DNA of 64,000 nucleotides from Bdellovibrionales bacterium GWA2_49_15 (GCA_001769855.1 MEPP01000001.1:660982-724981), one strand, 5' to 3'; counted from the first letter of the stretch, positions 46,671 through 56,189 are shown. Numbers and translations: made by a program. The notes: generated by a model not told the origin, from the sequence alone.

Positions 46671-48581
46671 TTAGTTAGGGGTGCAGGACCAGGTATTGCT
46701 GTTAAATTCACTTCTTTTGATGGTTCCATTGATATTCACATAGGTAATAACGCCAACCCGATAGGTCTGTCCTGTCGTCAAACCTTCCACCGTATATTCA
46801 ACCGTATTTTCGTTCACGAGCCGACGAATATAGGGGGCCGGTGGCGGATCGGAAGCGGTGGCATCACCAAAGTTGAAGGTCCCTTCGGGCCGAACGAAAA
46901 TTTCAAAGTGGGAGTAGATTCCCCCCTGGGGTTTTTCCCAGCTCACCAGCACACCTCCTGGTCCGGCGCCGGGTAGACATCCCGTGGCACCAGAAAATTG
47001 TAAGGCGGTAGGAGGATTGACCTTGGGGACCAGGCAGTTGGGAACGGCATTCTCCCGATGCTCCACCAGCACGCCATTTTCCCAGGTGTAGGGGAAGGCC
47101 TGAAAACAATAGGGCACATCACTGAAAGGAAAGGCGTTGGTGATGACCAATTCCGTAGCACTTTGATAATTGAAACTTAAAATATTGAGCGGACTGATGT
47201 TGGGGACGCCCCCCGGATGGTTTAGGGGCACAATGGTGGTCCCGTTATAATTCACATATTCCACAATGACTCCGTCCATAACGCCGGAGGCGAGATCGGG
47301 AGGTTGAACCTGAAGATAAAGCTCATCCAACTTATTAAACTCTCGGGCGGGTTCGATGGCCATAACCCCAGAGTAGAGCGCCACCTGAGGGGTAGTCTCA
47401 ATCACCTCAACCGAGGACAGAACCCGGGTGGAAGGCGTACAGGTAGTACTCTGACAGACCGCCACCACCACGTAATACTGGGTGTTGGGAATCATGTCGA
47501 TCAAGATGGCGCTGGTCCCGGTGTAATCCACCTGCTTACAAAAATAATTTATATTATTGGTTTCCCGGCCATCACACACGCCATCGGGGGTGCCCGAGAG
47601 GTAGGCCAGAATCGCAGGGTTGGCGGAATAGTAAACGCGGTAGCTGTCAAAGGCCCCCGCCGCCTCTTCCCATTGGGCCGAGATGGAGGTCAACCCTTCC
47701 GTTCCAGGCATCAGGGCCACGGTTACACCTTCGGTATTAAAATCCAGATTGTTGATGCCTCCCTTCAGCGTCTTAATCTCCATGTACTTTGAATTCACCT
47801 CTTTTTTATAAGTGACATCACTGCCGTAAACGGTATAGCCGTAATGAATGGCCCGCACTGAAACGTAGTATAGGGTATCGGCGGCAAGCCCCCCCACCAC
47901 GGAATTAATCTCGGCCGGATTCACGTAGACGACTTTTCGAAAGGGCTCTGAGAAGGCGGTGTTGTGCATATCACTGGGAGACAGAACGTCTCCGTTAATC
48001 AGCGTGATGATATATTTATTCGGATCAATATCCTTGGGCACAAAGGCGGACCCCTGCCTCTCGGCTTCGGCCCATTCCACTTTTACAGAGTTGATGCCCG
48101 CCAAACCCGGCATGGTTTTCACATTCTGAATGCCCAAAAAATTAGCGGTGATATTGGCAAAGGTGGTGGCAGATTTCTGTCCTTCGGCCTGAGAGTAGCC
48201 TCCCGTCTTCACATTTTTAACCTGCACCTCAAAGTTATAGGCGGCGTTGGTTTTGAGTCCCAAGACGGTATACACTAGAAGGCCCAGGTAATTGGGGCGC
48301 AGGTACAGTCCGGGAACAGTGAGCGGAGCCGAAAGGCCGTCATAGTTGACGAGATAAACAAGGTCGGCGGCGTCCCCCGGGGCCGGGAAAAATTTGACAT
48401 CGACCTTGTCATGGGCCACGGGTTCGGCAGAAAAGATCCCGTCAAAACTTATGCTGGGGATGGCGACCGGAATGGTTTCAGACTTTTTAACTTTGGTGTC
48501 CTCAATGGTCCCAACACAGGCGGAAAGGGTGAGAATCCCCGCTAGCCAGACTAAGTGTATGTTGTTCCACGACCACTGCAT
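46671..48581 (-). CDS. FN3-repeat lipoprotein, shorter paralogue of the 1981-residue protein
   Basis: The 636-residue protein starts MQWSWNNIHLVWLAGIL with a lipoprotein Cys (LTLSAC) and is then collinear with the first part of its neighbour. Matching landmarks are CVGTIEDTK, AEPVAHDKVDV versus AEPIAHDKVEV, SATTFANITANFLGI versus SATTFANITADFAGI, and the terminal GGVLVSWEKPQGGIYSHFE versus NMTWSLPTGGMYNNFQ. It contains about five FN3-like units and stops where the neighbour continues into more repeats and the FGE-like half. TGGAGG lies 12 bases before ATG 48581. It is the first gene of the three-lipoprotein run. Confidence 0.8.
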   Translation of the reverse strand: MQWSWNNIHLVWLAGILTLSACVGTIEDTKVKKSETIPVAIPSISFDGIFSAEPVAHDKVDVKFFPAPGDAADLVYLVNYDGLSAPLTVPGLYLRPNYLGLLVYTVLGLKTNAAYNFEVQVKNVKTGGYSQAEGQKSATTFANITANFLGIQNVKTMPGLAGINSVKVEWAEAERQGSAFVPKDIDPNKYIITLINGDVLSPSDMHNTAFSEPFRKVVYVNPAEINSVVGGLAADTLYYVSVRAIHYGYTVYGSDVTYKKEVNSKYMEIKTLKGGINNLDFNTEGVTVALMPGTEGLTSISAQWEEAAGAFDSYRVYYSANPAILAYLSGTPDGVCDGRETNNINYFCKQVDYTGTSAILIDMIPNTQYYVVVAVCQSTTCTPSTRVLSSVEVIETTPQVALYSGVMAIEPAREFNKLDELYLQVQPPDLASGVMDGVIVEYVNYNGTTIVPLNHPGGVPNISPLNILSFNYQSATELVITNAFPFSDVPYCFQAFPYTWENGVLVEHRENAVPNCLVPKVNPPTALQFSGATGCLPGAGPGGVLVSWEKPQGGIYSHFEIFVRPEGTFNFGDATASDPPPAPYIRRLVNENTVEYTVEGLTTGQTYRVGVITYVNINGTIKRSEFNSNTWSCTPN

Positions 48582-48780
48582 AAAATGGTACGGCCTCCAC
48601 AACCGTTAGAATCCATTGTAGGCGTGTCGACTAAATTTCTATAAAAGTTGAGCAAATTTCATCTCCCTAACTTAGTTTCAATGGGTTAACGGTGAAATCA
48701 ATTCTACATAAAGGCAGACATGGCCTGAGGGCGACTAAAAAAAGTGGCAGGGATTCCCAGGCCCCCTTAAACTACTAGTC

Positions 48781-49905
48781 ATGTCCAAGCAAACGGCGAC
48801 AATCTTTTTTCTGCTTTCACTTTGCCTGATGCCCCTCACCTGGGCGGCCCAGGAAGCAACCGCCATGCCCTTGAATTCAAAGGACGGCATCATCTTGCTC
48901 GATCATGGCGCGAAGCTGGTTGGCAAGTTCAAGGTAGTGCCCCTTGGAGATTTTTTTACCGTGACCCCGCAGAAGTTCTCGGCCCGTCTTTTTACCCGGG
49001 AACACCAAAATCCCCCCACTCAGGATTTCTATGTCAGCACCCTTGAGTTCAATGAGGATGAAAAACGTCCTGAGCGCACCAGCCTGAGAATCATGAACGC
49101 TTTCGCCCACGGACTCTCCCTCATCCTGACCCGAGATCAGCGGATCATCATTCAGAATCTTTATCAGGGGGAGCTGGGGCCTGGCACCATCTTATATCTG
49201 GGAAAAAATGAATACCGAAAATATGTGGGAGAAATTAAAAATTTCACCTTTGATGGTCTGGGCACATTAGAGTTTGCCAATGGTCTGACCCTACAGGGAC
49301 GTTTTGGACAGGGAACTTTGAATGGGCCTTATTTGGATCGTGGCAATCAGAACATCCTCCAGTACGCCAGAGGCAAACTGGTGAGTAGCACTCCCATGCA
49401 AAAGCAGACCTGCCATGATCCCTACCTGGGTGACTATCATCTCAATCAGGGCTCATGCAAGGATGGCGAGCTGCAGGCCCACTCGGCAAACTTCAAGAAA
49501 AATCTTCTCGTCTATCATGGCAACTTCAGGAGCGGCAAACTCTGGCGCGGGGAAATCTCTCCCATGGCCCTCGACACCGAGGGGACCTTTGGCAAATTTG
49601 AAAATGGTATCCCCTCCGGAGTGATGCGAATCCAGAAGAAAAATGGCATGACCTTGGGCGCGCTGATTGAAGGTAAGCTGAGCGGCCAAATTACCAGCTA
49701 TGATTTCACCACCGGTGAGCGCTTCATAGGACAGTATGAGCATGGAAAAAGAAACGGCCCTTTTCGCCTGCTTAACTATAACAACGAAATCGTGCAAAAA
49801 GGTCAGTACAAAAATGATGTTTTGGATGGCACCATTTTTACCTATGATCAGAAGGTTCGCCTGAAATCCACCGAAAATTACCAGCGCGGAAAAAAAACTT
49901 TTTAA
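48781..49905 (+). CDS. Exported MORN-repeat protein
   Basis: The 374-residue protein has a signal peptide (about residues 1-22, ending TWA) and several MORN-type repeats: YVGEIKNFTFDGLGTLEFAN and LTLQGRFGQGTLNGPYL in the middle, FIGQYEHGKRNGPFRLLNYN and KGQYKNDVLDGTIFTYD near the end. MORN repeats form extended beta-hairpin sheets that bind lipids or proteins. No clear ribosome-binding site precedes ATG 48781. The gene is divergent from the giant-lipoprotein run and overlaps the TIGR02147 regulator's 3' end by 4 bases. Confidence 0.8.
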   Translation: MSKQTATIFFLLSLCLMPLTWAAQEATAMPLNSKDGIILLDHGAKLVGKFKVVPLGDFFTVTPQKFSARLFTREHQNPPTQDFYVSTLEFNEDEKRPERTSLRIMNAFAHGLSLILTRDQRIIIQNLYQGELGPGTILYLGKNEYRKYVGEIKNFTFDGLGTLEFANGLTLQGRFGQGTLNGPYLDRGNQNILQYARGKLVSSTPMQKQTCHDPYLGDYHLNQGSCKDGELQAHSANFKKNLLVYHGNFRSGKLWRGEISPMALDTEGTFGKFENGIPSGVMRIQKKNGMTLGALIEGKLSGQITSYDFTTGERFIGQYEHGKRNGPFRLLNYNNEIVQKGQYKNDVLDGTIFTYDQKVRLKSTENYQRGKKTF

Positions 49906-50702
49906 TCTTCTCTTTTGGAAATGGGAAAAAGATAGGCCATAAACTGGTATACCTGATTGCCCTGCCCTTCGCGCATGAAGCTCGAAAGTTTTTTCTGAAA
50001 TTCCGTGATCAATTTTCGAACCTGAGGAAGCTTTCTCACGTCGAAGGCGATGGTGGAGGAAACCATCATGCTTTCCTCGGCCTTGAAAGAATCGAATCGA
50101 TCAATGAGCAGGGTCAAGTTGCTCCGGTGGGCCTCGCGAAAAACCTCATCCTTTTCCTTAATCCCGCGGGTGTGTATCGGCCCACAGCTTTTGCGATAAC
50201 GCCCGTCGGGTAACTTTTCCACCAACCTCTTCTGGCACAAATCCTCTAAACAGCTCCGGGTGATTTCTTCATCCAGAAACAAACGCTGCGAGATTTTGGC
50301 CACCGCCGCTCCCCCGTCCGACTCGCACACACCAAGAAAGGCAAAAATGGCAAAGTACTCCCAATGAATTAAGATGCGCGAATCAATGTCATCATCCAGG
50401 CGCAACGAGGTGTAGCGCTCACCCGCTTCCTCCTCGATGGCCGCCAGGCGGGTATGCTCGACCTCACAAGATTGCCTGAATTTTATCAGAGTTTCTCCTG
50501 ACAGTCCCATCTTGCAGGCAAAGGCATGGGCGCGCGACAACGGCAGCGCCCGGCGTCCGTTCAGGATGGCGCTCAGGGTGGATGAATCTATTTCCAGGTA
50601 GCGGGCGAAAGAGCGCAGGGAAAAACGCGGATTTAACTGCTGACGACGGGCCAGCTCCTGCTCCAGAACTAGCTGATAATACTTCCTCTCACTTTCAACC
50701 AT
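49902..50702 (-). CDS. TIGR02147-family transcriptional regulator (DUF4423)
   Basis: The 266-residue protein opens YYQLVLEQELARRQQLNPRF and then SLRSFARYLEIDSSTLSAIL, the N-terminal helix-turn-helix-like region typical of TIGR02147, a family expanded in Bdellovibrionota and Fibrobacteres. The C-terminal two thirds have the DUF4423 layout, with REAHRSNLTLLIDRF and a TIAFDVRKLPQVRKLITEFQ segment. It probably binds DNA through the N-terminal part; the effector is unknown. It is divergent from the exported gene at 50829 and convergent with the MORN gene; 127 bases separate the two starts, so it could control either neighbour or itself. Confidence 0.88.
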   Translation of the reverse strand: MVESERKYYQLVLEQELARRQQLNPRFSLRSFARYLEIDSSTLSAILNGRRALPLSRAHAFACKMGLSGETLIKFRQSCEVEHTRLAAIEEEAGERYTSLRLDDDIDSRILIHWEYFAIFAFLGVCESDGGAAVAKISQRLFLDEEITRSCLEDLCQKRLVEKLPDGRYRKSCGPIHTRGIKEKDEVFREAHRSNLTLLIDRFDSFKAEESMMVSSTIAFDVRKLPQVRKLITEFQKKLSSFMREGQGNQVYQFMAYLFPISKRED

Positions 50703-50828
50703 GGAAATATTCTAACACGGCCCCTGTACTTTTTTCATGCTGCCTTAGTTTTTGAGGTATTTTTCGAGGAACCTGTCAAAATGCCATGTCTTAGTATTGT
50801 ATTTTGGTATTTTCCCGGGAGTTATTTT

Positions 50829-52463
50829 ATGCGAATTATCCTTCCGTTTATTTTGGGCATGACTCTGTCGGCTTCGCTGTTGGCCGGCACAGTAACCACC
50901 ATTCCCCATGGGATCGGGGTCTACGTCAGCCCCACCGGTCGCGATTACTTTCAAAATTCTGCCGACGATCTGGCCCGTCGCTTCAAGGTGAATTTGAACC
51001 ATCAAAATTTGGGTAACAAGCATGAAGATATGGGCGAAAAAACCCTCGACCAGCTGATCCCGGATAATCCTAAATTGACCTCGCTCATTAAGCAGGCAAA
51101 ATACTACTTTGCAAAATTTTTCAGAAGTCGCGAAATCACTTTCCGCAACAAACATCACCTGATCATTGATGCTAAAAATATTGATGTCACCGCCAACTGG
51201 AATCATGTGGGCATCGACTTCATCAAGCACACTCACGGTCCAACCGCCCCGACCCGGCTGACCTTAAATTTAGTGCTTAATAATTTCCGCCTCACGGTTG
51301 ACAAGGTTGATGTGAAGGATCGCTTACATTCTTTCCTGGAAACTATCGGCGTGGATAAAATCATTTTCGGAAGCGCCGCGGGCACGGTCCCTCTGACCTT
51401 TAAAGTCCCCGTCGACGTGCTGGTTCAAAACGGAAAGTTTCACTTTACGGTGTATCCTCCTGAGACCAATCTCGATCAGTTCCGCCTGGCACTGGATTTC
51501 AAAAAGCCAATGCGACTTCCCGTGGTGGAAATTATTGTCAACGGCACGCGAGCGCGCACCCGTTTGGATGAGATTGAAAAACTTTTGCGGGATAAGCGCA
51601 CGGACCTGATGGCCGGACTGACCAAATCCGTCAGCACATACTTAAACGAGGATTTCGGCCCCACAATCCAGAAGACTCTCACAGAGAAGGCCAATTTGAA
51701 ATTTGCCGCTTCCGAAAGCATGAAACCGCTGGGGGCCCCGAGCACTTCCGTAACCCCTTTCCAGTACAAGCTGCTTCCTGCCGGACTTGATTACAAGGAT
51801 GATCATCTGCATTTTTTCCTCAACGCCTTCATCAAGGACCCAAAATATTCCACCGTGCCAGCTCTCGACGACCGCCAGACAGCATTCTTGGGCGTCCAAA
51901 CTCGAACCCTGAATCGTCATGCCTTCGATGTTGCCGTCTCGCTCAACGAGGGTTTCATCAATCAGCTTCTCCAGCTCTCGGACCGTCGCGGTTACTATGA
52001 TTACACCACGACCTCCGACGGTACCCAGTATGAAAATGTTCATCGCCCGCAGTTTGCGCTGGGAGGACGTACCGGATTGAGCAATGGTTTACCGCCGATT
52101 GTTAAGCTCAAAATAAAATATAACGTAACCGGTGTTAAACAATACGCCGTTAATAATCCGATTGAGGTGGAATTCGATCTCAAGCTCCGCTACCCCATTA
52201 AAAACGGTAAGGCCCAAATTGTGGTGGATGGGGTTGATCGCGATTCTGTGTATGTCGCCGCTCGTTTTGCCCGCTTTGAAATTCTATGGCCGAAGGTCCT
52301 GGAAGCGGCAAAAGACACACTGGCAGGCATGGATTTATCCGGAATGGTTCTGTGCGATGAGATCCCCGTTCCCACAGATCTCTTCGGATTTCCAATGCGC
52401 ATTACCCATGCCGAGCCGGACGCCAATGGCCACATCCTGGTTTTCATGGATTACGATCTCTAA
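50829..52463 (+). CDS. Large exported protein of unknown function
   Basis: The 544-residue protein has a signal peptide (MRIILPFILGMTLSASLLAG) and a mature part made mostly of beta strands separated by Lys/Arg-rich helices. GGGAG lies 8 bases before ATG 50829. There is no recognised motif. The repeating hydrophobic/charged strands with FGSAAGTVPLTFKVPVDVLV suggest a lipid-binding beta-structure, but this is not firm. It is divergent from the TIGR02147 regulator, which may control it. Confidence 0.6.
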   Translation: MRIILPFILGMTLSASLLAGTVTTIPHGIGVYVSPTGRDYFQNSADDLARRFKVNLNHQNLGNKHEDMGEKTLDQLIPDNPKLTSLIKQAKYYFAKFFRSREITFRNKHHLIIDAKNIDVTANWNHVGIDFIKHTHGPTAPTRLTLNLVLNNFRLTVDKVDVKDRLHSFLETIGVDKIIFGSAAGTVPLTFKVPVDVLVQNGKFHFTVYPPETNLDQFRLALDFKKPMRLPVVEIIVNGTRARTRLDEIEKLLRDKRTDLMAGLTKSVSTYLNEDFGPTIQKTLTEKANLKFAASESMKPLGAPSTSVTPFQYKLLPAGLDYKDDHLHFFLNAFIKDPKYSTVPALDDRQTAFLGVQTRTLNRHAFDVAVSLNEGFINQLLQLSDRRGYYDYTTTSDGTQYENVHRPQFALGGRTGLSNGLPPIVKLKIKYNVTGVKQYAVNNPIEVEFDLKLRYPIKNGKAQIVVDGVDRDSVYVAARFARFEILWPKVLEAAKDTLAGMDLSGMVLCDEIPVPTDLFGFPMRITHAEPDANGHILVFMDYDL

Positions 52464-52560
52464 GCCTGAATATCTTGGCACTCATTTTCATCTCGAGGCA
52501 AAAAACGCCCTCTCCTAGGGAAAATAGGGGCTTTCAGCGATTTCTGATATAATTGTTCCC

Positions 52561-53136
52561 ATGAGACTTGTCATGTTTTGCTCCATGCTTTTCTTGATCC
52601 TACCTGCCAGTGCCATTGCAAAAACACTTGGAGAAAGTTCCTTTACCGATCAGTGCCTGCGAGAGGTCACGTCCCACCCCTTAGGACAGTCCCTGGCCTC
52701 TCCTGATTACGGCGAGTATGTGGAGTTCTGCGGATGCCTTCAGCATCGGGCCCCCAAAGATCCTCAGACCGTCGAGCTGCTCGGTCACCTCGACCGCTGC
52801 GCCGTTATTTCCCTTTCGAAGGGAAACCTGGAGCGCTATTTTTTAATTCTGCTCACCACCAAATTTGAACTCTTGGTTTACGATAAAATCGTGGGCCGTT
52901 TCCCGGCGGGGACCCTGAGCGTGGCTTCCCCTTATGGCCTTGCCAACCGTACCGACTGCATCCAAAAAAATATTCTGAGTAAATGTTCCAAGGTCCATGC
53001 CTTTGCCGTCACCTATCAATGCATCCAAGATGTCTTTCAAACGGAAGGTCTCTATGTTGAGGCCTCGGCCCTTTGCCCCACCCTTTCTACCGACGAACTT
53101 CCCCTCACGGATCATCCCGGCGCTAATATGCTGTAA
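52561..53136 (+). CDS. Small exported Cys-rich protein
   Basis: The 191-residue protein has a signal peptide (MRLVMFCSMLFLILPASAIA) and eight Cys in the mature part, arranged as pairs (C33, C57, C59, C76 and others), which suggests a disulfide-stabilised extracytoplasmic protein. No family is recognised. It sits 97 bases after the 544-residue gene and 83 bases before the signalling operon. Confidence 0.6.
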   Translation: MRLVMFCSMLFLILPASAIAKTLGESSFTDQCLREVTSHPLGQSLASPDYGEYVEFCGCLQHRAPKDPQTVELLGHLDRCAVISLSKGNLERYFLILLTTKFELLVYDKIVGRFPAGTLSVASPYGLANRTDCIQKNILSKCSKVHAFAVTYQCIQDVFQTEGLYVEASALCPTLSTDELPLTDHPGANML

Positions 53137-53219
53137 CCTTCTGGAAACACAAGCCACTTTCCCCTCTGCCCAAGGGATGGATGTTATGGTATCAAGGCAG
53201 CACAATGTAGGGAGGAATT

Positions 53220-54098
53220 ATGGATGCCATGGCATTTCAGAGGAATTTGGAATTTTGGAAAAAATCACTGGCGGTAAACTGGCCTATCACCCAATCTTCC
53301 CAAGATTCCCAAAAGATGCCCGGACATTACGACCTCGTTTTGTGCCCGGTCAACGAGCAGGGGGCCCCCATCCTCTGGAATGACTCCAGCGGACATTCTT
53401 TTATCGCGGCCTTCACCAAAGACGAGTTAATTTTTCGCATTCTACGCGGTCACACCTTGACGGAGCTGTCCAAAACCGATTGCAAGACGGGGTTGCATGG
53501 ACAAATCGCCCGTCAGTTTATGCTGGGGGATCTGATCACTCGCTTTCAAGACGCCAAACACCCCACCGTCATCTGCCTCAATCCCATTAAAATTACCCCC
53601 CATGACGGCCATGAGTACATCGTGGAAGAAATTATTTTCTGCCCCATTATGGACCCCATAAGCAAAAAATTGATGACCACGACTGATGAGGCCCTGGCCT
53701 TGCTTGCCATCTCTCATGAGGACATGGCCCGTTTTGGAATTGAAATTGTTTTTCATCTCATCACCAATGACCGTGCGCCTGAAGATAAAAATTTGCGAGA
53801 GTCATACCTCAAGGCAAAAATTCAAGAGCTCGCTTTCATGGCCCCCCGTATTCCTGTAAAACGGGGGAGCGGCTCGGTTCTCTGTGTCATGCTCATTCTT
53901 GACAATCTTATGGAAGAGATGGCCTTTATTCGCCATTACAAAACTCTCGATCCCTATGCGGACGTTCTCTTTGTTACCTCAAACCTTGAACTTCTCGACG
54001 GAGATATGAACGTCATACCTTATGACGGATCTCAGATAGATACGATCTTTTCTCCCATTATTGAATGGCAAAGAACCCGCCACCATTATTTGACTTGA
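53220..54098 (+). CDS. Unknown cytoplasmic protein, first gene of the signalling operon
   Basis: The 292-residue protein starts 5 bases after GGGAGGA and has no signal peptide. It mixes beta strands and helices; no motif matches a family I know. The segment ILDNLMEEMAFIRHYKTLDP followed by DVLFVTSNLELLDGD looks like an alpha/beta Rossmann-type region. It ends 34 bases before the degenerate HD-GYP gene, and the kinase comes next, so I read it as part of one regulatory unit. Function unknown. Confidence 0.6.
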   Translation: MDAMAFQRNLEFWKKSLAVNWPITQSSQDSQKMPGHYDLVLCPVNEQGAPILWNDSSGHSFIAAFTKDELIFRILRGHTLTELSKTDCKTGLHGQIARQFMLGDLITRFQDAKHPTVICLNPIKITPHDGHEYIVEEIIFCPIMDPISKKLMTTTDEALALLAISHEDMARFGIEIVFHLITNDRAPEDKNLRESYLKAKIQELAFMAPRIPVKRGSGSVLCVMLILDNLMEEMAFIRHYKTLDPYADVLFVTSNLELLDGDMNVIPYDGSQIDTIFSPIIEWQRTRHHYLT

Positions 54099-54132
54099 TT
54101 TGCTCGCTCCTAAGAACGAAACTATTAGGCAA

Positions 54133-55122
54133 ATGAATGATTCCAAGCCAGCGGCTGACGCTTATCAAAAAATTCGCCTTGATGCCTTAATTTCTTATGG
54201 AGCAGAATATCAGCTAGAACTATATTTACGTCTTTCATCCGAAAAATTCATCAAGGTCTCTCAAAAGGGTGATAATTTCGAAAGCATTTTAGAGAAATAT
54301 AAAAATCGTGGAGTCACCGAAGTCTACCTAACTCTCGCCGATTACGATTATTTCACCACTTCCGTGCGCAAAGCTATTGCCACGCGTTTGACTACCGAGA
54401 CTGCGGAGCCTGTGAAGCCGCCTGAAGTCTCTCTCCTGGCCGGCGCTCATGACGTGCTCAAATCTCTCCTGCTACGGGAAAACACCGAAGAGGACACTCT
54501 TGCGGTGGCCCAAGCGCTCACCCTTGGCACCCTTAAAACCATTCGTCTCAGCAATATCTTGGGAAAGTTTGCAGACTTCAAAAAGAAATGCAGCCGCGAA
54601 TTTACCTATGCGCTCATGACCTCGCAGGTGGCCTGCCTCATGATTGACCAGTTCAACTGGGCCAATGATGCCGTCAAAGAGAAAGTGGCCCTGGCGGCCA
54701 TGCTCTGTGATGTTGAGCTCCTGCCTGAAGATTTTGATCTTTTGAAGGACAGTGGCCTGGCCAAGGAAAAGCTCACTAAAAAAGTTGCCTATCATCCCAT
54801 TAACACCGCCCAATTGTTGGCCAAGGAATCCAAGTTCTTTTCTCAGGAAACTTTGACTATTGTGGAACAACACCACGAAATGCCGAGTGGTGGTGGCTTT
54901 CCCAAAGGGATTAACTATCAACGGATTACCCAGCTCACGGCTGTTTACATCGTCGCCCACTACTTTGTGGATCAAATGTTTGACAAAACCTATCGGGAAG
55001 ATGCCCATGCCGATCGTTGTCGCATCGTCGTTGAGCAGATTAAAAATCAATTTGTAAGCGGCGTCTTCCGAAAGGCCTCTGAGGCCTTGGTGACTGTTTT
55101 TGACCAGGGCAAAATGGCCTAG
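54133..55122 (+). CDS. Degenerate HD-GYP-like protein
   Basis: The 329-residue protein resembles HD-GYP phosphodiesterases in its C-terminal part: VAYHPINTAQLL (218-229) and EQHHEMPSGGGFPKGI (245-260), close to the canonical HHExxDGxGYPxG. Key metal ligands have changed: the HD position reads LCD (Cys192-Asp193), and the first His of the domain is replaced near Thr163. Such changes usually abolish c-di-GMP hydrolysis, so it may act as a ligand sensor or scaffold. The N-terminal 100 residues are unrecognised. The start is ATG 54133; an upstream TTG at 54100 is possible. Six bases separate it from the kinase gene. Confidence 0.75.
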   Translation: MNDSKPAADAYQKIRLDALISYGAEYQLELYLRLSSEKFIKVSQKGDNFESILEKYKNRGVTEVYLTLADYDYFTTSVRKAIATRLTTETAEPVKPPEVSLLAGAHDVLKSLLLRENTEEDTLAVAQALTLGTLKTIRLSNILGKFADFKKKCSREFTYALMTSQVACLMIDQFNWANDAVKEKVALAAMLCDVELLPEDFDLLKDSGLAKEKLTKKVAYHPINTAQLLAKESKFFSQETLTIVEQHHEMPSGGGFPKGINYQRITQLTAVYIVAHYFVDQMFDKTYREDAHADRCRIVVEQIKNQFVSGVFRKASEALVTVFDQGKMA

Positions 55123-55127
55123 GTCCT

Positions 55128-56189
55128 ATGATACATTTTGAAAACTACATGATTATTGATCATCTTGCTCAAGGTGGAGTGGGAAGCATCTACCGCGCAC
55201 TCCAGGGCCAGATGACCGCCTCGGAAATGGGCCAAGGAACCGTTCCCCTTCAGAGAGTGGTCATCATCAAGGTGGTCAAACGCAAGCATTCCGCCAAAGC
55301 TGAATTTAAAAAAATGTTTCTCTCCGAAGTGCAAACCGCCTTTCGCCTGTCTCATCCCAATATCGCCCAGTGCTATGCCTCGGGTGAGGAGCAGGAACAG
55401 CTCTACTGCGTGATGGAGTACGTGGAGGGTTTTAATCTAAAGGTGCTGCAGGAGAAGTTAATTAAAAAACAGCTCAAACTCCCCCATGCCCTCACCGCCC
55501 ACATCATCACCGAAGCCGCTAAAGGCTTGGGCCACGCTCATGAGCTGAGCGGGGCACAGGTTTTCGCCCAAAAAAAGCAAGGACTCATCCACCGGGATGT
55601 CTCTCCTCACAACATCATGGTAACTTTTGACGGGCACGTTAAGGTCATCGACTTCGGCATGGCACGCCTGCATGAGTCCGGAGAAAAGACTAAAGTTGGA
55701 ACTCTGAAGGGCAAGCCGTCATATATGGCCCCCGAGTACATCAGAGGAAAATATTACGATCACCGCATTGATCAGTTTGCACTGGGAATCGTCTACTGGG
55801 AGATGACCACCGGCGAACGACTTTTTCCGGGAGAAAATACCATTGAGGTCATTCGCAAAATTGATAAGTGTGAGATCCCGCCCCCCACAAACTATGACTC
55901 CACTCTTTCGCCGCAGACAGAACTCATCATCCTCAAGATGCTGGCAGTCCAACATCGCAAGCGCTTTAACTCAATGGAGGAAGTGGCCCGGGCCTTAAAA
56001 GGTCTGGATCAGCAAAATCACGTGGGCCATAGTGATCTGGAAAAGTTTTTGCAGGAACACTTTAAATGTGAGATTCAGGATTCGCGCGATCATCTGCGAA
56101 GGCAGATTCATCAGGCGCTCATTCGCGAGGCCATCGCGAGAGATAATGCGGGCATGTTAACGTTTCAAGGAAGGCGGAAGTCGTCCTGA
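55128..56189 (+). CDS. Ser/Thr protein kinase, Hanks type
   Basis: The 353-residue kinase has a complete catalytic core: glycine loop LAQGGVGSIYRA (13-24), Lys48 (IIKVV), Glu67 (FLSEV), catalytic loop HRDVSPHNIM (Asp157, Asn162), DFG at 175-177 and GKPSYMAPEY in the activation/P+1 region. The loop wording HRDVSPHN is common in myxobacterial and bdellovibrio kinases. No membrane anchor follows, only a Gln/Arg-rich tail of about 80 residues, so it is soluble. It follows the degenerate HD-GYP gene by 5 bases, and the tail end overlaps the convergent transporter gene by 33 bases. It probably phosphorylates a partner in the operon; target unknown. Confidence 0.93.
   Translation: MIHFENYMIIDHLAQGGVGSIYRALQGQMTASEMGQGTVPLQRVVIIKVVKRKHSAKAEFKKMFLSEVQTAFRLSHPNIAQCYASGEEQEQLYCVMEYVEGFNLKVLQEKLIKKQLKLPHALTAHIITEAAKGLGHAHELSGAQVFAQKKQGLIHRDVSPHNIMVTFDGHVKVIDFGMARLHESGEKTKVGTLKGKPSYMAPEYIRGKYYDHRIDQFALGIVYWEMTTGERLFPGENTIEVIRKIDKCEIPPPTNYDSTLSPQTELIILKMLAVQHRKRFNSMEEVARALKGLDQQNHVGHSDLEKFLQEHFKCEIQDSRDHLRRQIHQALIREAIARDNAGMLTFQGRRKSS

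Noticed and set aside
54472-55050. 192-codon minus-strand frame inside the HD-GYP-like gene
   Set aside because: It mirrors the coding bias of the plus-strand gene; no ribosome-binding site or family pattern.
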